A stretch of DNA of 64,000 nt, taken from positions 75,344-139,343 of the forward strand of contig NZ_AJZM02000402.1 of the NCBI RefSeq assembly GCF_000272405.2, given 5' to 3'. A program made the translations under genes and the position numbers. Below are positions 51,084-58,870 of the stretch, piece after piece. The notes below the pieces were generated by a model. The model saw only the letters and a program-made list of their open reading frames with translations. It was not told the DNA's origin and searched no databases. This DNA is from Vibrio tasmaniensis 1F-187 (GTDB lineage Bacteria > Pseudomonadota > Gammaproteobacteria > Enterobacterales > Vibrionaceae). Position 1 is the first letter of the stretch, and the number at the start of each line of letters is the position of its first letter.

Positions 51084-51356
51084 CTAGAACTCTTTGCTAG
51101 AAGGTGCGCAACCTAAATGCTGAAGTAAAACATAGATGCTGTCTTGATAAAGAGCTACGCGACGAAACAGATCCGCAAACGTCTGATCACCGCCAAAACA
51201 AGCTTGGATATAGTGGTTAATTTCATTCGTGTCGTAGCCTTCGACGTACAAACTTCTAACCCATTGATACTCAACTGCCTTCAAGTTCGTCAGTGTAGAT
51301 TCGCAAAGGGTGGGAAATGTTGTGCTCAAAAGTGGCTCCAAGAAATTTAAATACAT
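51084..51356 (-). CDS. Small hypothetical protein
   Basis: A 90-residue frame of unknown function with balanced, protein-like composition (many Tyr, Leu, two Cys) and a plausibly helical fold; no signal peptide or clear membrane segment. No good ribosome site precedes the ATG, and it stands alone between the malG 3' region and the thioesterase gene. It could be a conserved Vibrio small protein or a chance frame. Confidence 0.45.
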   Translation of the reverse strand: MYLNFLEPLLSTTFPTLCESTLTNLKAVEYQWVRSLYVEGYDTNEINHYIQACFGGDQTFADLFRRVALYQDSIYVLLQHLGCAPSSKEF

Positions 51357-51586
51357 CCATTATGATTGGCGGTATTTAAACAGAGCAAAATGACGACTTT
51401 ATTACAGTCAAAATAAATCCGTGAACAAGTATCGGATCATTTTAACTTTTGACTGGGTATCACGCGTTATAGTCAGCATTAGGTGTGTAACGGATTTACT
51501 TGGGTATAGAGAGGGAATTGAAAATGCCAAGCAAGTACTGCCTGGCATCGTAATAAGGTTTTGTAGAGTATATCTGCTAGCTGCGC

Positions 51587-52090
51587 CTATTTAAGATACT
51601 TTACGTGTGCTTCCATCTCTTCACCGATCTGTTTTCGCATGTTCATTAGGCGAATAGCAGAATCTCTTAATTCGATGTCTTCTGATGTTTCTGGTACCCA
51701 TTCTGGCACTTTAGTCGGGTTACCATTTTCATCAACAGCGACCATAATCACGATACAGTGAGTCGTTAGGCGGTTGTTGAGTTCTTTTGGGTCGCTGGCT
51801 TGAACATCGATAGCGATGTGCATAGAAGATGAACCTGTATAAATGACCTTCGCACTTACTTCAACAAGGTTACCCACATGGATTGGAGCAACGAATCGAA
51901 TACCACCAGCGTAAGCGGTAATACAGTACTTACCACTCCATCCAGCAGAACAAGCGTAAGCCGCTAAATCGACCCATTTCATTACGGCACCACCATGAAC
52001 TTTACCACCAAAGTTCACATCCCCGGGTTCAGCTAAAAAACGCAGAGTAACGTCTCGTTTACCATCTTGTCGGCTATTGTGACTGCTCAT
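51587..52090 (-). CDS. Acyl-CoA thioesterase (YciA/hotdog family)
   Basis: A 167-residue hotdog-fold thioesterase that hydrolyses acyl-CoA to free acid and CoA in the cytoplasm. The conserved segment DVNFGGKVHGGAVMKWVDLA (about 19-38) carries the family GG-HGG-MKW-D pattern with the catalytic Asp. Length fits the cytosolic acyl-CoA hydrolase group. AAGGAAGATAG precedes the ATG. It is a single gene; chain-length preference cannot be inferred. Confidence 0.88.
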   Translation of the reverse strand: MSSHNSRQDGKRDVTLRFLAEPGDVNFGGKVHGGAVMKWVDLAAYACSAGWSGKYCITAYAGGIRFVAPIHVGNLVEVSAKVIYTGSSSMHIAIDVQASDPKELNNRLTTHCIVIMVAVDENGNPTKVPEWVPETSEDIELRDSAIRLMNMRKQIGEEMEAHVKYLK

Positions 52091-52250
52091 CTATCTTCCT
52101 TCATTATTATTGTTCTGAATAACATGCTCGTTACTTGCTAATAACAATATACTTAAGATGACATAAATTAAAGCGGATAATCTCACGAACAAGACTATTT
52201 TTTCAAACAGATGGCGAGTTGATGACTATTGATGTTTAAAGGAGGTGGAC

Positions 52251-52322
52251 GTGACGCTCCAACAGAGGAGTACTCTATCGAGCAAGCTGGCGGAAGGGGG
52301 GATTGCAAAAAAAAACACCTAG
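52251..52322 (+). CDS. Possible 23-codon small frame with a perfect Shine-Dalgarno
   Basis: AAAGGAGGT (52238-52246) is a full anti-Shine-Dalgarno complement placed 4 nt before a GTG that opens a 23-codon frame ending within the terminator stem. An overlapping 33-codon ATG frame (52232-52333) spans the same bases. Either could be a leader or small protein, or chance. Confidence 0.2.
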   Translation: MTLQQRSTLSSKLAEGGIAKKNT

Positions 52323-52339
52323 CGGAATGCTAGGTGTTT
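52307..52339 (-). terminator. Strong minus-strand terminator without a known gene
   Basis: GCTAGGTGTTT (52329-52339) and AAACACCTAGC (52313-52323) form an 11-bp stem with a 5-nt loop; on the minus strand it ends in nine T residues. The nearest minus-strand gene upstream has its own terminator at 52916-52942, so this one must serve another transcript. Confidence 0.85.
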
Positions 52340-52480
52340 CTAAGCCGTGTGGTACTCATATCGGTACCTTTTTGAGTTAGCCAACTAACCGTTGCTTATC
52401 CGGTTTAGTTTAAGTGATGGTATCTTAATTAATCCCAAAACGATAGTTTTGATTGTTTTCTTATAAGCTCACTTTCTGTT
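52307..52480 (-). ncRNA. Candidate small RNA
   Basis: On the minus strand, upstream of the orphan terminator, two further hairpins follow one another: GTTAG/CTAAC (52376-52389) and GGTAC/GTACC (52351-52368). The bases are AT-rich with no frame of note. An -10-like TAAGAT lies near 52424 but no firm promoter is visible, so the 5' end is a guess. The rest of the 895-bp gap (52091-52985) has no gene I can support. Confidence 0.35.
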
Positions 52481-52915
52481 CGAAAAGTATAGAACCTTCG
52501 CGTAGATATTTCCTTTCGTATTATTGCTAGAAAACTCTTTTAATACATTATTGCAATAATAATCTGTATTTATCGGTAAGTTAAGGTGTTAAAGCTAAAT
52601 TTATATCGATTTTAAAGTGTTCACTTTTGTATAAACCAAAGTAACTAGACGGTTATTTCGTTGCTGTAAATTTTCTAAATGGCTCATAGTGACCTGGGTT
52701 ACATGAGCCGTGTTACCATAGGAGAGCGATTAGATCAACAGTTACCTGCTTTCTGGAGAGTTATTCTAACGCTTTGAACACTTAAACCGTACTTAGTGCA
52801 TTAAATGGAAGTTGGCGAGATATTGCAATAGCAAACACCATTATTAAGTGTACTTAAAAGCTTCATGAACGAAAAATAAAATTAGAGAGCATGAATCGAG
52901 AAATCGAAAATAAGC

Positions 52916-52942
52916 AAAAGTACCTGCTAACGAGGCAGGTAC
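52916..52942 (-). terminator. Terminator of the EamA exporter gene
   Basis: GTACCTGC and GCAGGTAC form a perfect 8-bp stem with a 7-nt loop followed on the minus strand by TTTTGC, 44 nt after the exporter stop. Confidence 0.8.
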
Positions 52943-52985
52943 TGAGTGGAAAATGGAATGGGGCATTGTCGCTGGTTAAGCGGGG

Positions 52986-53879
52986 TTAGTTTTGCTGAGG
53001 TAAGGGAGCCTCAAGCCTTGGTTTTCTTTTGATTTGAGCAAGGATGACACCGGAAATCACCATTGCACCACCAATGATGTGGAACTGGTTAATCTTTTCA
53101 CCCAGCCAGGTGGAAGCTAATACAATCGCGATAACTGGCATCAGATTCATAAACATCGCGCTTGAATCCGCGCCAATGGTATCAATCGCTTTCACCCACA
53201 TCCAAGGCGCTAAAATTGAAGCGGCCACCGCGGCGTAAGCTATCAATGGTATCGCTTGTTGCGGTGGTAAAAGCTGTTCGCTGGTAAGCCAAAGTGGCGT
53301 AAGCATCGCGACAGCAAACAGTCCCTGAATGTAAATCACCACCCAGCTACTGATTGGCATTTTCCAGCGTTTCAATAACACACAGTAAGACGCATAAACA
53401 AAGGCCGCAATTAACATATAGCCATCGCCTTGAGTCAATTCTTGATGCATGAAGAATAACGGGTCGCCTTTACCTAACATCAGAGCTAAGCCTGACAGTG
53501 ACAACACACCGCCCACAATACTCAAACTAGAAATCGACTTGTGCAACAGAGGGACGCTTAAAAACACACTGATCAATGGAACCAAAGAAGTGATCAGTGC
53601 CATGTTAGAAGCGGTTGTGGTTAAGCCCGCGTAATAACCTAGAGATTGGTTCAACACCATGCCCAAAAAGCCGAGGAACGCTAATTTTGATAGGTTTGGT
53701 TTAATGACCGCCCACTGTTTCATTACTGGGCGAATACAGAAAGGCGTGAGAATTAACATCGCAAAAAACCAACGGTAAAAACTCATCGCGCTAGGTTCTA
53801 TGGTGCTTGCAGCAAGCTTGTTGACGATTGCATTGGCGCCCCAGATACAGACTGTAAAAAATGGTAAGAGATAATGCAT
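52986..53879 (-). CDS. DMT-superfamily transporter (EamA)
   Basis: A 297-residue inner-membrane protein with ten predicted helices in two EamA repeats (about 5-135 and 150-282). The N-terminal FFTVCIWGANAIVNKLAAST is typical of the RhaT/YdcZ-like exporters. It is divergent from an AraC-family regulator gene with about 100 bp between, so the regulator probably controls it. The substrate is unknown. Confidence 0.9.
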   Translation of the reverse strand: MHYLLPFFTVCIWGANAIVNKLAASTIEPSAMSFYRWFFAMLILTPFCIRPVMKQWAVIKPNLSKLAFLGFLGMVLNQSLGYYAGLTTTASNMALITSLVPLISVFLSVPLLHKSISSLSIVGGVLSLSGLALMLGKGDPLFFMHQELTQGDGYMLIAAFVYASYCVLLKRWKMPISSWVVIYIQGLFAVAMLTPLWLTSEQLLPPQQAIPLIAYAAVAASILAPWMWVKAIDTIGADSSAMFMNLMPVIAIVLASTWLGEKINQFHIIGGAMVISGVILAQIKRKPRLEAPLPQQN

Positions 53880-53977
53880 GTGAATTCCGTGGCGAATGAG
53901 TTGATGCGGCTAGTTTGACAGGTCGTTATACTTACAAGTATCTTTATAAAGACATCAGGCGCGATAGGAAGACAAGT

Positions 53978-54766
53978 TTGAAAAAACACTCCAGAAACCT
54001 TCATCCATCCTTATCAATTGACAAGGCACCATCCAACGTATTTATGAATTTTGAAGCGTTTCTTTCGAACACTGAAACCCGAGTTCATAGCCACTCATGG
54101 GGACAGGTTCAATTGATCAGTGGCGGTATATTAGAGATGGAAGCGGAAAGCACTCGATTTCTAGCGCCACCACATCTAGCGATTTGGGTACCGGCCGGGG
54201 TGATGCACTGCAGTTATAACCGTAAGCCTTTGGACTACTGCTCGCTAAATATCGCCCCAGAACTCACGCAACACCTGCCAGATAAAACCAGCCTTATAAA
54301 GATCACGCCGATTGTGTCTTCTATCATCGATGATTTTCGCGATCGTGGGATAAATGTTGCGGAAACAGAGCAAGACCAAAGGCTCGTTCAGGTACTGCTT
54401 GACCAACTTGCGCAGCGTGAGGTTGAACACCACTTCTTGCCTTCGACCGACAATAAGTACCTCGCGCCTATATTGGCTTCTGTTGAAGAAAACCCAACCG
54501 ATGAAGTGACACTGAAAGATTGGGCTGAACGTGTCCACACCACGGAAAGAACCCTTTCTCGCCACTGCCAGACGGAGCTTGGAATGAGCTTTACAGAGTG
54601 GCGATTACGTGTCCGCTATCTGTACTCGATGGACTTGTTAAGAAACGGCCAATCGGTCAAAGAGGTGGCTCTTACATTGGGCTATAACCAAGCCAGCCCA
54701 TTTATCACCATGTTCAAACGTTACGCGAACCAGACGCCAGAACAGTATAAGAACCGTTTGTTGTGA
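53978..54766 (+). CDS. AraC-family transcriptional regulator
   Basis: A 262-residue regulator with an N-terminal cupin sensor (about 15-105; HSHSWGQVQLISGG) and a C-terminal double HTH (about 170-260; TLKDWAERVHTTERTLSRHC and SVKEVALTLGYNQASPFITM). I start it at TTG 53978, with AGGAAGAC upstream; the frame extends to 53915 without a ribosome site. It is divergent from an EamA exporter and is likely its local regulator; the cupin would bind a small ligand. Confidence 0.9.
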   Translation: MKKHSRNLHPSLSIDKAPSNVFMNFEAFLSNTETRVHSHSWGQVQLISGGILEMEAESTRFLAPPHLAIWVPAGVMHCSYNRKPLDYCSLNIAPELTQHLPDKTSLIKITPIVSSIIDDFRDRGINVAETEQDQRLVQVLLDQLAQREVEHHFLPSTDNKYLAPILASVEENPTDEVTLKDWAERVHTTERTLSRHCQTELGMSFTEWRLRVRYLYSMDLLRNGQSVKEVALTLGYNQASPFITMFKRYANQTPEQYKNRLL

Positions 54767-54974
54767 TTGGTTTCTTTCATCCGATGTATTAATAATTGAT
54801 GTTTCCCTTTTTATATTTAAGTTTTTGTTATTAAAAGATTAAATTCGGTGTTGATAGCGGACGTACACGTCTGTTTCGTCAATGGTTTGAATTTGGTTAT
54901 ATAAGCATTTAGTTTTTTGATCGTATTTGAGTGATCATTTATATAATCACTTGCTCAAAATGCCGAGGAAAAAT

Positions 54975-56222
54975 TTGAAATTTATTATCCCAACGATATC
55001 AGTATTAGCTGTAACACTTTCTGCATGCGGTGGTGGTAGCGATAGCGCTGCGCCACCACCTAAAAAGACTAAAACCGTAGTTCCTCAAATGTCCATAACC
55101 CCGGCATCAGGAAGTGTTGCAGATCCAAAAGATGACGTTGCAAAAAACTCTTATAGTAGTCCCGTCATGTATACAGCTAATGCTATAGGTAGTACTGATA
55201 TCAAAGAGTGTATCAAGTCTCTAAACCTGTTTAATATTTACAGTATTGGTTGGGACGATGAATTTAATGAAGAGCTATCATCTAAGCAGCAAAAAGATCT
55301 CAAAGGTTTCTATGGTGTTTATGGCGCAAACGGAATTGTCGATTACTCTGCTCACACTACAGAAGCTATCGAAGCTAAAGATTGGATCAGTTATTTCTAC
55401 TATGATGCAAATTTTCAAGATTGCGAAGCGCGTCGTTACAAGTCATATGCCAAGGTCAATAAAGTAGGCCAAGACATTACCGAGCTTAGTTACAAGTACA
55501 GTGTAGATGCCGATGCTACGACAAACACACCTCAACAAGATATAAGTAACTATACTGCTTGGCAAAGTGACGCTGCGAAAAACACAGTGGTTGGTTTAGT
55601 GACGAACATTACAACGGGTAGCATTCAACATAAGCAGCAACTGAAAAGCTTCAAATCCGACAGTGGCCGTTCTGTAGATAACGTCAGTTTCAGCAAGATG
55701 TTTAGAAATAGCTATTTCTTAGAGTCTTATAAGAATGGCGAAGTCGAGTTCCAAGTTGTTGGTGGTAAGGTGATTGATAAATATGCAAAACCAAACCAGT
55801 CAGCCCCAGATACATACTATGCAGTTAACTTGATTTCGGCATACTTCCCTGGTGTTGGAACAAGAATTAACTGGTGTGTGCGAGGAAGCCAGTTCGTATT
55901 AAACAAAGAGACGCCTATCAGCGAAGCACAATACAGCAGCATTATTGAAAATGGTGACTTAGGAGCGGCTTACTGTGACCCATTTGATGCGAATATCAGC
56001 CAAGTTCGTTACTACGATACGAAAGGAAGTATAGTCTCAGACAGCTCCGCAATTGCGCTTGAGTTAAACAATAAGTTGGCACAAGGCACTATTGTTAAAG
56101 ACAAGTTGGATCAACGAGTAGCAAATAAGAAGTTGTACTTAGGAAAAACACACAGTGAATATTTCCAAGATACTTCTTTGGCGAATCAAGTTGATCAAAT
56201 CAAAGCCGATTTGACTAAATAG
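54975..56222 (+). CDS. Large lipoprotein of unknown function
   Basis: A 415-residue predicted lipoprotein. MKFIIPTISVLAVTLSAC ends in lipobox LSAC followed by GGGSDSAAPPPKK, a Gly/Ser/Pro linker. The body (about 60-415) is polar with many Tyr, Asn and Lys and five cysteines, and no motif I recognise. TTG 54975 is chosen since GAGGAAAAA precedes it and the signal peptide begins there; ATGs at 54927 and 54960 are in frame but give longer N-termini. AT-rich composition and Asn/Lys use differ from the neighbouring metabolic genes. It is a single-gene unit. Confidence 0.75.
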   Translation: MKFIIPTISVLAVTLSACGGGSDSAAPPPKKTKTVVPQMSITPASGSVADPKDDVAKNSYSSPVMYTANAIGSTDIKECIKSLNLFNIYSIGWDDEFNEELSSKQQKDLKGFYGVYGANGIVDYSAHTTEAIEAKDWISYFYYDANFQDCEARRYKSYAKVNKVGQDITELSYKYSVDADATTNTPQQDISNYTAWQSDAAKNTVVGLVTNITTGSIQHKQQLKSFKSDSGRSVDNVSFSKMFRNSYFLESYKNGEVEFQVVGGKVIDKYAKPNQSAPDTYYAVNLISAYFPGVGTRINWCVRGSQFVLNKETPISEAQYSSIIENGDLGAAYCDPFDANISQVRYYDTKGSIVSDSSAIALELNNKLAQGTIVKDKLDQRVANKKLYLGKTHSEYFQDTSLANQVDQIKADLTK

Positions 56223-56273
56223 CGTTTTGACGAGCGTTATGAAGGTATGCCTCCATAATCTCTAATCGTAAAT

Positions 56274-56297
56274 AGCCATCCTCGTGATGGCTTTTTC
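56274..56297 (+). terminator. Terminator after the lipoprotein gene
   Basis: AGCCATC and GATGGCT form a 7-bp stem with a 5-nt loop followed by TTTTTCAT, about 50 nt after the stop. Confidence 0.85.
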
Positions 56298-56364
56298 ATA
56301 TCACTAGTGGGTTGGCAAGCAGTCGCGTGGCAAGACCTTCGAAATCTTAAATATTTGTTTGCGC

Positions 56365-56724
56365 TTATATCCAATCATGGGCTACCGCCATTAACGAAAC
56401 AAAACTGGTCAGTACATTCGAGAGGATGGTAACCACATGAATGAGATGCACTAATTTCTTCCCTTTAAAGGCTTTAAATGAGTAGATTGTTGAAAGCAAA
56501 GATAGGACAAAAAACAGACCAATAGGCCAATACCAATAATACAGGGGGTCAAACTGAGTAAATTCGCATGCAACAACAGCATAAAAAAATCCAACTAAGG
56601 ATAATAGGCCGTGAGCAGATTGAGCAATCGACCTGGAATTTAAGTAGTAGAGATAAGAAACCATGGGGTAGAAGGCTAATAAAACCCAAACTTGGCTAAT
56701 CACAGTCAGTTGGTAGTCACTCAT
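56365..56724 (-). CDS. Four-helix membrane protein of unknown function
   Basis: A 119-residue protein with four hydrophobic helices (about 8-28, 37-53, 62-84, 93-115) separated by short loops. ATG 56724 has GAGAGAATT upstream; the frame extends to 56739. No family was recognised. AT-rich surroundings and lone orientation suggest an accessory gene. Confidence 0.65.
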   Translation of the reverse strand: MSDYQLTVISQVWVLLAFYPMVSYLYYLNSRSIAQSAHGLLSLVGFFYAVVACEFTQFDPLYYWYWPIGLFFVLSLLSTIYSFKAFKGKKLVHLIHVVTILSNVLTSFVSLMAVAHDWI

Positions 56725-56901
56725 AATTCTCTCGAACACCTAATGCCTTGTCAATTTGTGGAAACTATACGACGAAGCTATATACGTAAACGTTATATAC
56801 GCAAAAAAATATGCGAGTACGCTAACCAAAAAAACTAATCATTACAAAGTGCTATTGGAGTCCGTTGAATCGATTGATAAGTAGTTTAATAATGAATAAG
56901 G

Positions 56902-57450
56902 CTATAAGTATTTACCTGCATTTTCATAAGCTTCGATTTCTATCGGTGCTTCAACGTAACCAAAGATGGCTAGTTGCAATAAATACTTTTTAGTAAATGC
57001 TTCAAGCCCCAAATCTTCGACTTGTTTTACATGAATCAATTCATGAGAAAGTAGTAATTTGTCACCTTTTGCTTTGTTAGCGATCCAAATGCCATAACCA
57101 AATGTTGAACCCGTAAAGTAAGGAGAGTCAAGCCCCAAACGTTGCATTTGAAATAGCAACGATTCATTTTCAGGCAAAGGAATTGAATCGGCATAATGTA
57201 CGCGGATTTTTTCAGGATATTTGATGCCAATCTTATGTGCAATTTCAACGTATTGAGGTAGTAAAGGGATACCTTGGGTTAGTGCTATTTGTTCATTTTT
57301 TCTTACATACTTAATAGACAGTGGGAAGTATGCTTCTAGTTGCTCTAATAGATGGCTAGGAGGGTTAGCATAGACGTCGTTTTTATCTTCACATCCTAGA
57401 ATTGAAATAACTAAGATCAAAAGAGTGATAAATTTAAGTGATGCTTTCAT
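56902..57450 (-). CDS. Lipoprotein with an HExxH metallopeptidase-like motif
   Basis: A 182-residue predicted lipoprotein. MKASLKFITLLILVISILGC ends in lipobox ILGC. Near residues 136-141 the motif SHELIHVKQ gives the HExxH zinc ligands, and a Glu-rich downstream segment (APIEIEAYENA) could provide the third. The arrangement resembles DUF4157-type putative peptidases. It may act on envelope proteins, but function is unproven and the chain is short for a full protease. It stands alone. Confidence 0.7.
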   Translation of the reverse strand: MKASLKFITLLILVISILGCEDKNDVYANPPSHLLEQLEAYFPLSIKYVRKNEQIALTQGIPLLPQYVEIAHKIGIKYPEKIRVHYADSIPLPENESLLFQMQRLGLDSPYFTGSTFGYGIWIANKAKGDKLLLSHELIHVKQVEDLGLEAFTKKYLLQLAIFGYVEAPIEIEAYENAGKYL

Positions 57451-57736
57451 TTGTTGCGAACTCCTTTTTATCGTTATTTGTCTTGTAAGAAAAGTAAGTG
57501 TCCATTAGCACAATAACAATATTCTCGAAATATATGACTTTGCCTTAGCGAAGGTTCTTAGGGTATTACTCTTTAAACATCGTTGTATTTGAAATAGGGG
57601 TTGTATTGCGATGGGTTTCACGTTTTCCCTCGACAAAACAATGAATTAAGTCGAGATCTACAAAGTTATATCCACGGTAGTAAAATTTTCGGTATAGCAA
57701 AAACTTTGGATCGTAATGGTGTTCGTGCCGGTATGC

Positions 57737-58870
57737 TTAGTACCCAGTCAACTCCATATAGCCCGTACCAGAGTGTGTTCCTTCAATAACGATTGGCCCT
57801 TCCCAATAGGGTACAGACAGTGGCATTTTTGCTTCTGGATTGAGTGCCGAGACGGTCAGTTCGATTTGTTGAGTTGGAATCGAAACTTGCCATTCTGTTG
57901 GATAATCGCGTCCGTCGATTTCTGTTTGCTTGATAGCGGTTAAGCGGATGTCTTGCTGCTTAATCGCGATGCCAGAGCCATTTTGTTTCATCAGCCTTGC
58001 ATGGGAATAACTGGCTTTGCCTGTTGTTGAGTTTCGAAGTTGAAATACCACCAAGCTGGTTTCATCACTCAGCCTTAGCGCAAACCAATCCCAACCTTGT
58101 TGCGAGTCGAGTAAAAACTGAGAGCTCCATTCTCTGTCTATCCAACCTTTGCCAGAAACCAGATGGGTTACTCCATCAATAGTTACCTCGCCCGATACAT
58201 TAATGAATGGTTGGCTGTAGTAGTAGGAAGCCACTTTGCCATCGCTACTTTTAGTGCTGTAGCCTTGTACGCCTTGCTTTTGATAAGGCGCGTTGCTGGT
58301 TAACTTAAGCGAGTAGCCAAACTGATCTGAATTAGCGTCCAAGGTTGCGGGGAATAGATCATCGCTTGAAGAGTTCCATTGCCAGTCATCAAGATAGACA
58401 CGAAATGGGGAAGTGCTGACACCCGCCAGTTTAGCTTGGTCACGTGACCATTTTTCATCGGCATAGTGTTTGTCTTTAGTGGTGACAGCGCTGTGTGCCA
58501 TGTAGATCTGTTGGCTTTGCCACGTAGTTTCCTTGGTGCTATTGCCACTTCCCTGTGGTGCAGCCGCGAAGCGGAACTGAGTCCATTGCACGCCTAACGT
58601 ATTGCCTTCTTCATCAATCAAGTTTGCGGTTAAGTACCACCATTCATGACGAAAATCAGAGTGTGCTTGATGGTCGGCAGGGAAGGTAAGATCGACACCT
58701 TTAACTACCGGCGTGAATTGGTCAGCCTCTTTTGGTTTTTCATCGTCGGTTTGTGTTTCTGCGCCAAGTATCGAACCCATATTTTGAGCTGATGGTTGAG
58801 TGGACTCCTCACATCCTAGAACGAGCAAGATGCCAAGTGTGAGAACGAAAACTCTCATTGATCGATTCAT
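57737..58870 (-). CDS. CrtC/lipocalin-like lipoprotein (AttH-like)
   Basis: A 377-residue predicted lipoprotein. The signal MNRSMRVFVLTLGILLVLGC ends in lipobox VLGC. The body matches the CrtC/AttH lipocalin-like pattern: FPADHQAHSDFRHEWWYLTA near residue 59, GWIDREWSSQ near 240 and WDWFALRLSD. It is the last gene of an ABC exporter operon, overlapping the permease stop by 1 nt (TGATG). It probably sits on the periplasmic side of the membrane as a partner of the exporter; the cargo is unknown. Confidence 0.83.
   Translation of the reverse strand: MNRSMRVFVLTLGILLVLGCEESTQPSAQNMGSILGAETQTDDEKPKEADQFTPVVKGVDLTFPADHQAHSDFRHEWWYLTANLIDEEGNTLGVQWTQFRFAAAPQGSGNSTKETTWQSQQIYMAHSAVTTKDKHYADEKWSRDQAKLAGVSTSPFRVYLDDWQWNSSSDDLFPATLDANSDQFGYSLKLTSNAPYQKQGVQGYSTKSSDGKVASYYYSQPFINVSGEVTIDGVTHLVSGKGWIDREWSSQFLLDSQQGWDWFALRLSDETSLVVFQLRNSTTGKASYSHARLMKQNGSGIAIKQQDIRLTAIKQTEIDGRDYPTEWQVSIPTQQIELTVSALNPEAKMPLSVPYWEGPIVIEGTHSGTGYMELTGY

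Noticed and set aside
52370..52410. Plus-strand bases resembling the conserved Qrr core (TAGCCAACTAACCGTTG)
   Set aside because: Only part of the Qrr core is similar, the 5' stem-loop and the plus-strand terminator are missing, and the terminator here works on the minus strand.
57601..57943. Plus-strand frames overlapping the AttH-like gene end
   Set aside because: They are shadows of the minus-strand lipoprotein gene or lie in the gap without ribosome sites.
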